Below, one piece after another: positions 34,069-43,296 of a stretch of 64,000 bases of DNA. Every line of letters starts with the position of its first letter. Position 1 is the stretch's first letter. The notes below the pieces were generated by a model. It did no database searches and had not been told where the DNA came from. It saw only the letters and a list, made by a program, of their open reading frames with translations. A program made the position numbers and the translations under genes. The DNA is from Micrococcales bacterium (GTDB lineage Bacteria; Actinomycetota; Actinomycetes; Actinomycetales; Microbacteriaceae), in contig JAFKIY010000003.1 of the NCBI GenBank assembly GCA_017306245.1, positions 1 to 64,000 of the forward strand, given 5' to 3'.

Positions 34069-34959
34069 GTGACCGCGTTCATTCCATTGGCTATACCCAG
34101 CCCCACCATCAGCTACATTGATTTGGGGCCGCTGCGAATACACTTCTATGCGCTCTTTATTTTGGCCGGTATCGCCGCAGCCGTCGCCCTGACCGGGTGG
34201 CGACTGAAAGGGTCAACAATGCCGAGAGGCGCGGCCCTCGATGTGGCGTTATGGGCAGTGCCCTTCGGGATAGTCGGCGGGCGCATCTACCACGTGGTCA
34301 CCCATCCCGCTGACTACTTCTTTCCCGGCGCCGACCTGTGGAAAACCCTATATGTCTGGGAAGGAGGCCTGGCGATTTTCGGCGCCGTTATGTTCGGCTC
34401 CCTCGGCATCTGGATCTGGGCCCGCCGCACCTCAACCAGTTTCCTCGACTTCGCCGATGCCCTCGCCCCCGGATTACTTTTGGCCCAAGCCATCGGGCGC
34501 ATCGGAAACTACTTCAACCAGGAATTGTTCGGTACGCCGACCACACTGCCGTGGGGTCTGCAGATCGACCAGACCAGTCCCGCATTCCCCGCGGGCCTTC
34601 CGGCCGACACCCTTTTCCACCCCCTGTTTCTATACGAGATGCTGTGGAACCTCACCGGCGTCGCAGTGATACTTCTGGTTGCACGTCGGCTCTCCGGCCA
34701 CGCCGGCTGGGCGCTTGGCCTGTACCTCATCTGGTACGGTTCGGGACGCGCCTGGTTCGAGTCGTTCCGCCTTGACCCGACCGAGTTCGAAATTTTCGGC
34801 ATCAAGATCAACATCCTGACCGCGTTGGCGGCAGCACTCGCAGGTTTGGCAATCATTGTCGTGAGCGAACTCCATCGGAGGAGTCGCAGGGTTTCCGCGC
34901 TCGCCAAGGACCCGCTCACGGATGACCCGCTCCCGGTTGCAGACCGAGCCGCGCTATGA
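34069..34959 (+). CDS. lgt: prolipoprotein diacylglyceryl transferase
   Basis: A 296-residue polytopic membrane enzyme that transfers diacylglycerol to the lipobox Cys of lipoproteins. The family signature GRIGNYFNQELFG is present, as are VGGRIYHVVTH, YVWEGGLAIFG and the late LYLIWYGSGRAWFESFR. GTG 34069 has AGGAG upstream. An extra lgt here would process the two lipoproteins encoded just before it. The stop overlaps the resB ATG. Confidence 0.93.
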   Translation: MTAFIPLAIPSPTISYIDLGPLRIHFYALFILAGIAAAVALTGWRLKGSTMPRGAALDVALWAVPFGIVGGRIYHVVTHPADYFFPGADLWKTLYVWEGGLAIFGAVMFGSLGIWIWARRTSTSFLDFADALAPGLLLAQAIGRIGNYFNQELFGTPTTLPWGLQIDQTSPAFPAGLPADTLFHPLFLYEMLWNLTGVAVILLVARRLSGHAGWALGLYLIWYGSGRAWFESFRLDPTEFEIFGIKINILTALAAALAGLAIIVVSELHRRSRRVSALAKDPLTDDPLPVADRAAL

Positions 34960-36629
34960 AGCCTGGAGATGCGCGGGAACCACCTCGCTCAACGCTTGAT
35001 CGACCTGCCGATCACATCGAGAATGACACGGGCGATACCGCGGCTGCTGTGACGATGCCAGCACTGGGCCTGGTGGGGTGGGCGCGATGGATCTGGCGTC
35101 AGCTGACAAGCATGAAGACCGCGCTGTGGTTGCTGGTTCTCCTTGCCATCGCTGCCGTCCCCGGATCCTTGGTACCGCAGCGAACGGCAGATCCAAACGG
35201 GGTCTTACAGTACTTCAAGAACAATCCAGACGGAGCCAGAGTCCTGGATTCGCTTCAGGCGTTTGACGTCTACACCTCGGTGTGGTTCTCCGCCATTTAC
35301 CTCCTGCTGTTCATCTCACTTGTCGGTTGCGTCATTCCTCGCACCCGCCATCATTGGATTGCTCTTCGCGCCGCGCCGCCGCTTACTCCCCGACGATTGT
35401 CCCGGATGCCCGTGCATGAAGCGCACGAGGTCGACGTCCAGGATTCTGGCCCGGTTCGTGCAGAACTCGTTGAAGAAGGAATGCGCCTCTTGCGCCGTTC
35501 GCGGTACCGCGTTGTGACATATCCGGAGCCCGGCGACCCAACCGGGGCTTCGCAGTCTGTTTCGGCCGAACGCGGATACCTGCGTGAGACCGGAAACCTT
35601 CTCTTCCATGTCGCGCTGGTGGGAATCCTCGCGACGATCGCTATCGGCGGGGGCTACGGATACATCGGGCAGAGAGTCGTCGTCGAAGGTCAAACATTTG
35701 TCAATACTCGTGCCGCATACGATTCCTTCACTCCGGGTCGGTTTTTTGACAACTCCATGCTGGATCCGTATTCGCTCACCCTCGAAAAATTCTCGGTCCA
35801 GTACGAAGTGCAGAACCCTAAGGCGCTGGGCATGGCAACCGACTACACGGCCCGCGTCAGCGTCCGCGACCAGGGATCCTCTCAAGGCCACACCTCCTCG
35901 ATCAAGGTCAACGAGCCGCTCAGCGTCGGCGGTACAGAGGTGTACCTACTCGGCAACGGCTACGCGCCAGAAATCACGGTCAAGGACCCAACCGGGAAGG
36001 TGGTGTTCAGCGACACCATTCCGTTCCTTCCCCAGGACGCAAATCTCACCAGTCTCGGAGTGGTCAAAGTTCCTGATGGCCTCAAGTCCCAGGTCGGCAT
36101 GATCGGATTCTTTTATCCGACCCAGGCGGTGGCGGCAAACGGCGCCTTCTACTCCGCATACCCCGACCTGGTCACACCGCTGGTCACCTTCAACGTCTAT
36201 ACCGGCGACCTGGGTCTTGATTCCGGTGCCCCGAAATCCGTCTACACCCTCGATACCTCGTCGATGACACAGGTCACCGGGCGCGGCACCGGTATCGACT
36301 CGTTGCAACTCACCCCCGGCCAAACCGTCCAGCTGCCAAACGGTTTGGGGTCAGTGGAATTGACCGGGATAAAACGGTTCGCTTCCTTCCAGGTTGCCCA
36401 CGACCCAACACAGGGTTTCGTTTTCGGGTTCGCGATTGTCATTCTCGTCGGGCTCGCACTCGCACTATTTGTGCCCCGCAGGCGCCTGTGGGTCCGCATC
36501 AACACCTCCAAGACAGGTCGACTCGTCCTTGAATATGCGGGACTCGCCCGTGGCGACGACCCAGGGTTAGCAGCGGCCGTCACCGACCTTGCACAACGCC
36601 ATCGCAGCCGATTCACCAACCGAGACTAA
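34956..36629 (+). CDS. resB: cytochrome c biogenesis protein ResB
   Basis: A 557-residue membrane protein of system II cytochrome c maturation, which with CcsA/CcsB holds and delivers heme. Two membrane helices lie at about 49-70 and 108-130, a third near 225-245 after GYLRETGNLLFHVALVG, a large extracytoplasmic domain at about 250-480, and a last helix at about 488-508 (GFVFGFAIVILVGLALALFV). LTSMKTALWLLVLLAIAAVP at the first helix is typical of the family. Directly followed by ccsB. Confidence 0.93.
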   Translation: MKPGDAREPPRSTLDRPADHIENDTGDTAAAVTMPALGLVGWARWIWRQLTSMKTALWLLVLLAIAAVPGSLVPQRTADPNGVLQYFKNNPDGARVLDSLQAFDVYTSVWFSAIYLLLFISLVGCVIPRTRHHWIALRAAPPLTPRRLSRMPVHEAHEVDVQDSGPVRAELVEEGMRLLRRSRYRVVTYPEPGDPTGASQSVSAERGYLRETGNLLFHVALVGILATIAIGGGYGYIGQRVVVEGQTFVNTRAAYDSFTPGRFFDNSMLDPYSLTLEKFSVQYEVQNPKALGMATDYTARVSVRDQGSSQGHTSSIKVNEPLSVGGTEVYLLGNGYAPEITVKDPTGKVVFSDTIPFLPQDANLTSLGVVKVPDGLKSQVGMIGFFYPTQAVAANGAFYSAYPDLVTPLVTFNVYTGDLGLDSGAPKSVYTLDTSSMTQVTGRGTGIDSLQLTPGQTVQLPNGLGSVELTGIKRFASFQVAHDPTQGFVFGFAIVILVGLALALFVPRRRLWVRINTSKTGRLVLEYAGLARGDDPGLAAAVTDLAQRHRSRFTNRD

Positions 36630-36640
36630 GGGATAGAAAA

Positions 36641-37633
36641 ATGACTACGTCCTTCGCTGCACTTTCACTCGTCGCGCTCTACTCGGCGATGGCGGTCTAC
36701 GCGATCGCGTTCGTCGCGTTTGCCATAGACCTCGCGCGACGATCCGTCCCCGCCGCCACAGTGCCGGCTGAGCACATCCCTGTACTCGTCGTCGCGGGCG
36801 GTACCTCGACACACGAAGCACCTGGAAGGACCGACAGCGGGCCACTCAATGAAACGACGCCGACAACACGCGCGCACAGTAGGGCGTCGCGCGTGGCATT
36901 TGCATTGACAGTTCTCGCCTGGCTTTTGCATTTGGGAGCGGCTGTACTTCGCGCCGTCGCCGGGGGGCGTGTCCCGTGGGCGAATATGTTCGAGTTCTCC
37001 CTCACAGGATCCCTTCTCATCGTCGGCGTCTACCTGCTGGTGAACTTGTGGGTCGACCTGCGATTCCTCGGCACCTTCGTCATCGGTTTGATGCTGATAT
37101 TGCTCGGCGTAGCAACAGTCGGCTTCTACGTGGATGTCGTGCCGCTGCCGCCTGCCTTGCAATCGGCATGGTTGGTGATCCACGTTTTTGTGGCACTGTT
37201 GGCCACCGCATTCTTTGCGTTGAGTTTTGCGGCGTCCTCGCTGCAACTCGTTCAGGTCCGCCGTGAGAGTAAACCGACACCGGCCGTCGGTCGCTTTGCT
37301 CGGATGCTGACCACCATCCCGGACGCTCAGTCGCTGGATGTGATTGCGTACCGAATCACCATTGTCGGCTTCGCGTTGTGGACGTTCACACTCATGGCTG
37401 GCTCAATCTGGGCCGAACGCGCGTGGGGACGTTATTGGGGATGGGATGTCAAAGAGGTGTGGACGTTCATCATTTGGGTCATCTACGCCGCCTACATCCA
37501 CGCGAAAGCAACTCGCGGCTGGCAGGGCAATCGAGCGGCATGGCTGGCCATCATCGGTTTTTCTGCCGTGCTGTTCAACTTCGGCATCGTCAACGTGTTC
37601 TTCACCGGATTGCACTCGTACTCGGGCCTCTGA
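36641..37633 (+). CDS. ccsB: cytochrome c biogenesis protein CcsB (CcsA/ResC)
   Basis: A 330-residue polytopic membrane protein, the heme handler of system II. The WWD-type heme motif is visible as WGRYWGWDVKEVW (about 265-277), with flanking His residues such as HLGAAVLRAVAG and HVFVALLAT. The N-terminal 60 residues include a low-complexity loop. It starts 11 bases after resB. Confidence 0.93.
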   Translation: MTTSFAALSLVALYSAMAVYAIAFVAFAIDLARRSVPAATVPAEHIPVLVVAGGTSTHEAPGRTDSGPLNETTPTTRAHSRASRVAFALTVLAWLLHLGAAVLRAVAGGRVPWANMFEFSLTGSLLIVGVYLLVNLWVDLRFLGTFVIGLMLILLGVATVGFYVDVVPLPPALQSAWLVIHVFVALLATAFFALSFAASSLQLVQVRRESKPTPAVGRFARMLTTIPDAQSLDVIAYRITIVGFALWTFTLMAGSIWAERAWGRYWGWDVKEVWTFIIWVIYAAYIHAKATRGWQGNRAAWLAIIGFSAVLFNFGIVNVFFTGLHSYSGL

Positions 37634-37667
37634 ACGCACTCGCACAACCAAGAAAAAGGAGCACAAC

Positions 37668-37943
37668 GTGAACAGCAAATCTGACACCGCAAACCCGCCT
37701 TACGACCCGGCGAAGGCCTGGCGTGTGCACCGCCGACTGGTTCGCGCCGGCCAGGCGCTTATGCTCGCCGGTGCAGTAGTCGCCATCATCCACTGGTTTG
37801 CGCATCTCGAATTCTTCACCCCTGGACAACAACCACCCGGATGGCTTGACCTCGTTGCAGGCTACCCGACGGGCGGTATGCTCCTCATCCTCGGCGCAGT
37901 ACTGGCTGGACGCAGGAAGCCAAGTTCGAAGCGGACACAATGA
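37668..37943 (+). CDS. small two-helix membrane protein between ccsB and ccdA
   Basis: A 91-residue protein from GTG 37668, with AAGGAG seven bases upstream. Helices at about 29-44 (ALMLAGAVVAIIHWFA) and 68-81 are separated by a short loop containing TPGQQPPGW. It lies in the cytochrome operon and probably has a role there; no family recognised. Confidence 0.65.
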   Translation: MNSKSDTANPPYDPAKAWRVHRRLVRAGQALMLAGAVVAIIHWFAHLEFFTPGQQPPGWLDLVAGYPTGGMLLILGAVLAGRRKPSSKRTQ

Positions 37944-38024
37944 CCGACTTCGCCGTGGCCCTCGCGTGTCGCGCAACCCTGCCTGTGGTGGCCAGGAGCG
38001 TGGGGGGTGGTGAGAAGTCCAAGT

Positions 38025-38768
38025 ATGGGTGACCTGTTTGCGGGCATTGTTCTCAACGGCCAGTTCCTCGTTGCGGTCCCGATCGCGATGCTCGCCGGCC
38101 TGGTGTCGTTTGCCTCTCCCTGCATTCTTCCGCTGGTTCCCGGGTACCTCGCCTATGTCGGTGGTATTGCGAGCACCACCTCGCCGCATCCCCGCCGCCG
38201 CGTCGTGCTCGGGGTAGCACTGTTCGTTGCGGGTTTCGCCGTCGTGTTCATGGCCTATGGTGCGGCCTTCGGTGGGCTCGGGTCGTGGCTCATTGTCTGG
38301 CAGGATCTGATTTCTCGCATTATGGGGGTGGTCATTATTCTGATGGGTGTCATATTCATCGGAGTGGTGCCGGGGATGCAGCGCACCTTCCGCCTGCCGG
38401 TGAGTCCGGCAGCAGGGATCGCCGGTGCACCCCTGCTGGGCATTGTTTTCGGCTTGGGTTGGACTCCGTGCCTCGGCCCGACGCTGGCGGCGATCTCGGT
38501 GTTGAGTATCGACTCCGGTTCGCCGTGGAGAGGCACCGCCCTGGCCTTCTTCTACTGTGTTGGCCTGGGGGTTCCGTTCCTGCTTGTTGCACTGGGGTTC
38601 GGCTGGGTAAGTACTGCAGTGTCATTCCTGAAACGTCACATCCGTTCCATCAATATTGCTGGCGGTGGCGCGCTGATCATCATCGGCTTGCTGATGGTCA
38701 CCGGGCTCTGGACGGCGTGGCTTTACGAGCTGCAGGCCGTCATAGGGGGGGTGGTTCTTCCGATTTAG
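38025..38768 (+). CDS. ccdA: thiol-disulfide membrane transporter CcdA
   Basis: A 247-residue membrane protein that passes electrons from cytoplasmic thioredoxin to TlpA/ResA. Six helices are visible; the two redox cysteines lie in SFASPCILPLVPGY and GLGWTPCLGPT. ATG 38025 is the likely start (GTG 38007 is also in frame). Its stop overlaps the stop of the convergent ABC permease gene by four bases. Confidence 0.92.
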   Translation: MGDLFAGIVLNGQFLVAVPIAMLAGLVSFASPCILPLVPGYLAYVGGIASTTSPHPRRRVVLGVALFVAGFAVVFMAYGAAFGGLGSWLIVWQDLISRIMGVVIILMGVIFIGVVPGMQRTFRLPVSPAAGIAGAPLLGIVFGLGWTPCLGPTLAAISVLSIDSGSPWRGTALAFFYCVGLGVPFLLVALGFGWVSTAVSFLKRHIRSINIAGGGALIIIGLLMVTGLWTAWLYELQAVIGGVVLPI

Positions 38769-40294
38769 CGCAAAGATCGTTCAATTCGGGTCACCGATCT
38801 TAGACCTGCCGGCCGAGTGGAATGATGATAAGTCGCGATCACAGCCACGGTGAGTGCCACGAGCCAGCCCAACCCGATCAGTAGCGGCACGATTTCGTCG
38901 AAACTGCGGGTGAGCGCCCCGTCGATCAGAACTCTCGAAGCGCCGTAGCCGGGTAGCAACCGGGACCACACGGTCGGTTCGGGCTGCAACATGGGATTCT
39001 GGACAATACCGACGTCCAGAAAAGCCACCAGAAAAGCGACAAACACTCCGCCAACGGATCCGAAGATTGGTCCAAGCAGTGCCCCGATAAGCCCGTAAGT
39101 CAAAGCGACGAGCAGGTTGGCGCCCGCATACGTGGCCCATTGGTCTGGGCCGAAGACCAGTGCGCTGGTAGCCAGGGCGACCCCCGTCGCTACGAGAGCG
39201 AGAACGGTCAGGACCCCCAACCGGGCAGACAACAGGGCGCCGGTTCGTATTCCGGCGAGAGCAGCCCTTCGATCGCCATCCCGACTCTGAAGCACGCCGA
39301 AAAGGCCAATAAGCGCCGCGAGTGACGCGACCGCGATGGGCGCCATAGTCGCACCGTGAAGATCGATGAGTGAAAGCGTGCGAGTCACACTTATGCCGCT
39401 TTCTAGGACAACGACCGAAATGGGTTTGTCCGGAGTAACGACATAGACGCCGAGGATGAAAACCACGGGCACAACGACGAGGAGTGCCCAGAGGGCGGGA
39501 TTGCGTCGGGTGTCCCGCCATGTCGCCCGTAACGCCGCGGCGATTTGGGAGGAGGACGATCCTGCATTGGACGCACGCCTGTGAACGTGCGCGATGCGGG
39601 TTCGGGCGGCGACAAGTGCCCAGGCCGCGCCAACGGCAGATGCCGTCCAGATCACGGCCCAGCCGAAATCATTGACGGGCCCGCTGTGGCCGGACGGGAG
39701 GTCGATCATCCACAGGGTGACATAGTGAGTTGGCAGAAACCGGGTCGCGATGTTGTCGGCGGCACCCATCGCCGGTCCGAAGAACACATCCACGATCCAA
39801 ACGAACAGGACGATGACGCTGCCGTTGAGCTGATTTCGCACGAACACCCCGACCACTGCCCCGATCGCAACGTAGATGCCAGCAAACATGAGGATCCCGG
39901 CGACTGCGCGCCAGAAGTCGCCGACTCCGGTGCGGACGATGAGGGCGAGCAAGGCCATTGTCGCCGCCAACACGGCGAGACACGCACCGGTGACCAGCCG
40001 GGCGAGTGCGAGCTGCGACGCGGGCATGCCCGCGATGACCACTCGCCGATCGGTGCCGCGTGTGGTAGCCGTTTGAAAGTACATGGCGACACCGGCAATG
40101 AATCCTGCTGCCCAGCCGGCGGTCGCCAACTCGACCGCCGGGGCATCTGGCCCACCGAGCAACTTCGCGAAGGACGCCAGCTCCCCACTCGCGACGAGCA
40201 CGAAGACTGTGGGCACAATGATGAGCAGCAGCAGATTGACCGGATTGCGCGCGTAGTCGCTCAAAAAGCGTCGGACAAGGACCAGAGTATTCAT
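38765..40294 (-). CDS. ABC-2-type transporter permease, fused double unit
   Basis: A 509-residue protein with about twelve membrane helices in two halves of six (about 15-235 and 260-490), each starting with a cytoplasmic-to-membrane entry like RNPVNLLLLIIVPTVFVLVA and RNPALWALLVVVPVVFILGV. The two halves look like fused ABC-2 permease domains. GTG/ATG coupling with the ATPase upstream (overlap of four bases) makes a complete exporter. Substrate unknown; the setting suggests a role related to copper or cytochrome assembly. Confidence 0.8.
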   Translation of the reverse strand: MNTLVLVRRFLSDYARNPVNLLLLIIVPTVFVLVASGELASFAKLLGGPDAPAVELATAGWAAGFIAGVAMYFQTATTRGTDRRVVIAGMPASQLALARLVTGACLAVLAATMALLALIVRTGVGDFWRAVAGILMFAGIYVAIGAVVGVFVRNQLNGSVIVLFVWIVDVFFGPAMGAADNIATRFLPTHYVTLWMIDLPSGHSGPVNDFGWAVIWTASAVGAAWALVAARTRIAHVHRRASNAGSSSSQIAAALRATWRDTRRNPALWALLVVVPVVFILGVYVVTPDKPISVVVLESGISVTRTLSLIDLHGATMAPIAVASLAALIGLFGVLQSRDGDRRAALAGIRTGALLSARLGVLTVLALVATGVALATSALVFGPDQWATYAGANLLVALTYGLIGALLGPIFGSVGGVFVAFLVAFLDVGIVQNPMLQPEPTVWSRLLPGYGASRVLIDGALTRSFDEIVPLLIGLGWLVALTVAVIATYHHSTRPAGLRSVTRIERSLR

Positions 40295-40971
40295 CGTGCG
40301 ACCACAGTGCCGTCCCGGACGTCCAGGATACGGTCAAAACGGTCTTCGTCTACAACAAAATGGCTGATGATCAGTACCGTTCGCCCGGCTGCGCGACGCC
40401 GTGCGACAAGATTCCAGAATCGTTGGTAGGTATCCCAATCGAACCCGGACGATGGCTCATCAAGGAGGAGAACTTCGGGGTCCGCGAGCAGAGCAAGACC
40501 AAGGTTAAGCTTGGCTAGTGTCCCTCCGGAAAGCTGGTCAGCACGGGTGCGCGCGTATCGTTGGAATCCCAGTTCTTCATAAATCGCTTCTTGTGACTTT
40601 GCCGTGGCGTGGTCGGTCATGCCGTAGGCCCTGCCGAACAGGTCGAAATGTTCGTCGCAGCTCAAGCGATCGTAGATCAAAGGTATTTGCGGGCAATAGC
40701 CCAACCGACCGCTGTGGGCTATCGTTCCCCGGTCGGCGCGCATCTCGCCGACCAGAATCTTCATCAGCGTCGACTTACCGGAACCATTCTCCCCGGTCAG
40801 GCCGACCACTTCGCCGGGATGTAGCGTGAGATCGACACCAGAGAGCACGGGGCGGGTGCGGCTGAGGGGCCAGGGGCCGCGCCGATATGACTTCGCGATA
40901 CCCGAAGCCTGGAGCACCGGATGATGGTCCCTGCCGCCGTTTCGAACATGTTCACCGTGCGCTTGTGCCAT
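40291..40971 (-). CDS. ABC transporter ATPase
   Basis: A 226-residue ATPase with Walker A GENGSGKST, signature LSGGTLAK, Walker B VLLLDEPSSGFD and H-loop ISHF. It pairs with the permease at 38765-40294. The promoter region immediately upstream is a 49-base palindrome containing a CsoR-like core (40981-41029), so copper could control this exporter (inference). Confidence 0.88.
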   Translation of the reverse strand: MAQAHGEHVRNGGRDHHPVLQASGIAKSYRRGPWPLSRTRPVLSGVDLTLHPGEVVGLTGENGSGKSTLMKILVGEMRADRGTIAHSGRLGYCPQIPLIYDRLSCDEHFDLFGRAYGMTDHATAKSQEAIYEELGFQRYARTRADQLSGGTLAKLNLGLALLADPEVLLLDEPSSGFDWDTYQRFWNLVARRRAAGRTVLIISHFVVDEDRFDRILDVRDGTVVAR

Positions 40972-40980
40972 TTTTCACCC

Positions 40981-41029
40981 ACCGTATCCATCTAGTATAC
41001 CCTATGGGGGTATACTAGATGGATACGGT
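40981..41029. promoter_or_regulatory. 49-base perfect inverted repeat with CsoR-like core
   Basis: ACCGTATCCATCTAGTATAC plus CC (40981-41002) is followed by TATGG and then the exact 22-base complement (41008-41029). The centre reads TATACCCTATGGGGGTATA, very close to the known copper-repressor operator form. It begins 9 bases upstream of the ABC ATPase start and also forms the apparent 3' end of a leftward ORF fragment. It may be an operator, a bidirectional terminator or a miniature repeat. Confidence 0.7.
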
Positions 41030-41279
41030 CCAACGGTTTTGGATCTCGCAATACGTCCCCCCACCCCCCCACGGCATTATGACGATTGATCAGACCCTCC
41101 AAGCTGATGTGCCAGCCCTGGCCTTCGCCGAGGGACAGCACGGCTGAGACGAACACAGTCGGCGCACTGAGCGCAACCGCGACGTGCTCGGCAGCAACCC
41201 ATTCCAATCGCTGACGCTCGCCACGACCACGGGTGGTTTCAGTGGCCATGCCAGCCTGTGTGGCGATTCGAGTGATCAT
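40992..41279 (-). pseudogene. orphan ORF fragment of unknown family
   Basis: The leftward frame from ATG 41279 encodes about 95 residues (MITRIATQAGMATETTRGRG, then RLEWVAAEHVAVALSAPTVF) with good protein-like composition continuing upstream without a clear start (RGPRVTLAKVG). Its last codons and stop lie inside the 49-base palindrome, so the 3' end looks replaced. Probably a truncated gene. Confidence 0.3.
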
Positions 41280-41909
41280 GCCCACCTTTGCAAGCGTGAC
41301 CCTCGGACCTCTGATGTGGCGGGCGACGCCACCGTAGCGACCCAGTGACCCAACACACTCAGCGGGATTGCCAGAGACTGGCCAGTTTCCAGCCCCCATC
41401 GAACATCGCCGTTGCCTTCTACCTCTCAACTGGAATAGCGAGGCCACCATTCAACGACTGGTGAGATGGGAGTACGCGGCCGAAGTACGGCGTCGCACCC
41501 TTGCGGCGAGTTCTCCCCGACTGCAGGTCGCCGGCGAGAAGGGTGGAGGTGAAGTCCCCAAGATATCTTAATCGGATCTGTTCACTGGCCTCGGTGACCA
41601 CACCAAACGGTTCGTGCCAGTAGAGAGAGGTGCCCGATTGCTCTCATGTCGCTTTCCGGCGTTCCAACGCAGATGAGCTGCCCCAACCCGTCGCCGGTCC
41701 TGGGTGGCAAGCACCTTTTGGTGCACCCTACGAGTAGCGGACAAGGTGCGGGAGTTGTCGTCGCGATCAACTACCTCACCAGGTCTCGCTGCGACGATTG
41801 CGAGTGCCAGACTCCATGAGAGGCTTTCCCCAGGAAATGTCTTTCCGAGATGGGGCAGACAACGGATCAGCGGGCCGGCCGCCGACCCGCTCATGAAGGA
41901 GAACCCGCG
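41280..41909. other. degraded region upstream of the APC permease
   Basis: About 630 bases with several short overlapping open frames on both strands but none with a ribosome site plus recognisable content. A GAAGGAG site at the right end belongs to the permease gene. Confidence 0.4.
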
Positions 41910-43259
41910 ATGGAGACTAACCCCAATAACGGCGACCACCGATCACCGGAGGATACGCCGGGAACTCTGACACTGATCGGGGCGGTTTCCCTGGGCACCG
42001 GTGTCATGATCGGCGCAGGAATCTTTGCGCTCACCGGGCAAACCGCCCGGCTGGCAGGCGACCTCTTTCCCGTGGCCTTCGTCGCCGCGGCAGTTGTCGT
42101 CTCTCTCAGCGCGTACTCCTACGTCAAACTGTCCAACGCTTACCCGTCTTCGGGAGGTGTTGCAAAGTTCCTCCATGAGGCGTACGGCCCCGGCGCAGCA
42201 ACAGGGGTGTTCGCGATCCTGATGTACGTCTCGATGGTCATCAGCCAGAGCCTGGTGGCTCGCACCTTCGGCGCCTACGTCCTGCAAATCGTCGACCTTA
42301 AACCAGTCTCGTTGTGGGTGCCAGTCCTCGCCGTCGGGCTGCTCGCGGTCGCGTTTGTTGTCAACGTGGCGGGCAATCGGGCAATCGAGATCAGCCAACG
42401 TTCGATGGCGGCGATCAAGATCATCGGACTCGCGCTGTTCGCCGTCGGCGGGCTTTGGTTTGCCTCCGCAGGCAACTTCATTAGCGATTCCACTGGGGCA
42501 GGGATCGATACTTCTCCTGTCGGGTTCCTTGCGGCGGTCGCACTGGCGATCCTTGCCTACAAAGGGTTCACCACTATCACCAACAGTGGTGGTGACATCG
42601 TCGATCCGCACCGCAACACCGGAAGAGCGATCATGATCGCCCTGGCCGTTTGCACGGTTGTCTACCTGGCCATCGCCGCGGCGGTGGCCGGCAACCTCAC
42701 CTTGCCGGAGATCCTTGCCGCCGAAGACTTCAGCCTTGCCGAAGCGGCCAGACCGGCTTTCGGCGACTTCGGTGTGTGGTTCACGGTTGTTCTGGCCATC
42801 GTCGCGACAGCATCAGGGGTAATGGCGAGCATCTTCGCGGCGTCGCGCCTGCTTGCCATGCTGACACGCATGAAACAGGTGCCCCATTGGAACTTCCGGA
42901 TGCCCGGCACAGTTCGTGCCCACACCACTGTTTACACCGTGGCTTTTGCCATGGCGTTGGCCGCCACGTTGGACCTGAGCAGAATTGCGGCACTGGGCGC
43001 GATCTACTATCTGATCATGGACATCGCCATCCATTGGGGGCTGCTGACAAAGCTCCGCACTCGCATCGACTTCAACCCGGTGATCGTGGTTGCCGCCATC
43101 GTTCTCGACGTGGTCGTACTCGCAGCGTTTGTGTGGGTGACGGCGTCCACCGACGCGCTCAGTCTCTGCGTCGCGGGTGCGGGCATCGTTCTCATTATTG
43201 CCGGTCAGCGTCTACTGATGCGCTCCCATACCCGCTCCGATGGCACGATGGATATGTAG
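41910..43259 (+). CDS. APC-superfamily amino acid/amine permease
   Basis: A 449-residue protein with about twelve membrane helices. The first helix region (LIGAVSLGTGVMIGAGIFAL) holds the GxGxxxGxGIF motif typical of APC transporters, and the helix 6 area has LAILAYKGFTTITNSGGDI. ATG 41910 follows AAGGAG. The substrate cannot be told. Two deleted copies of its 3' end occur in the window (27756-28097 and 44773-45035). Confidence 0.88.
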   Translation: METNPNNGDHRSPEDTPGTLTLIGAVSLGTGVMIGAGIFALTGQTARLAGDLFPVAFVAAAVVVSLSAYSYVKLSNAYPSSGGVAKFLHEAYGPGAATGVFAILMYVSMVISQSLVARTFGAYVLQIVDLKPVSLWVPVLAVGLLAVAFVVNVAGNRAIEISQRSMAAIKIIGLALFAVGGLWFASAGNFISDSTGAGIDTSPVGFLAAVALAILAYKGFTTITNSGGDIVDPHRNTGRAIMIALAVCTVVYLAIAAAVAGNLTLPEILAAEDFSLAEAARPAFGDFGVWFTVVLAIVATASGVMASIFAASRLLAMLTRMKQVPHWNFRMPGTVRAHTTVYTVAFAMALAATLDLSRIAALGAIYYLIMDIAIHWGLLTKLRTRIDFNPVIVVAAIVLDVVVLAAFVWVTASTDALSLCVAGAGIVLIIAGQRLLMRSHTRSDGTMDM

Positions 43260-43296
43260 GCGGCGACGGCAGCGCGCGGCAACCTCGCTCTGGTTG

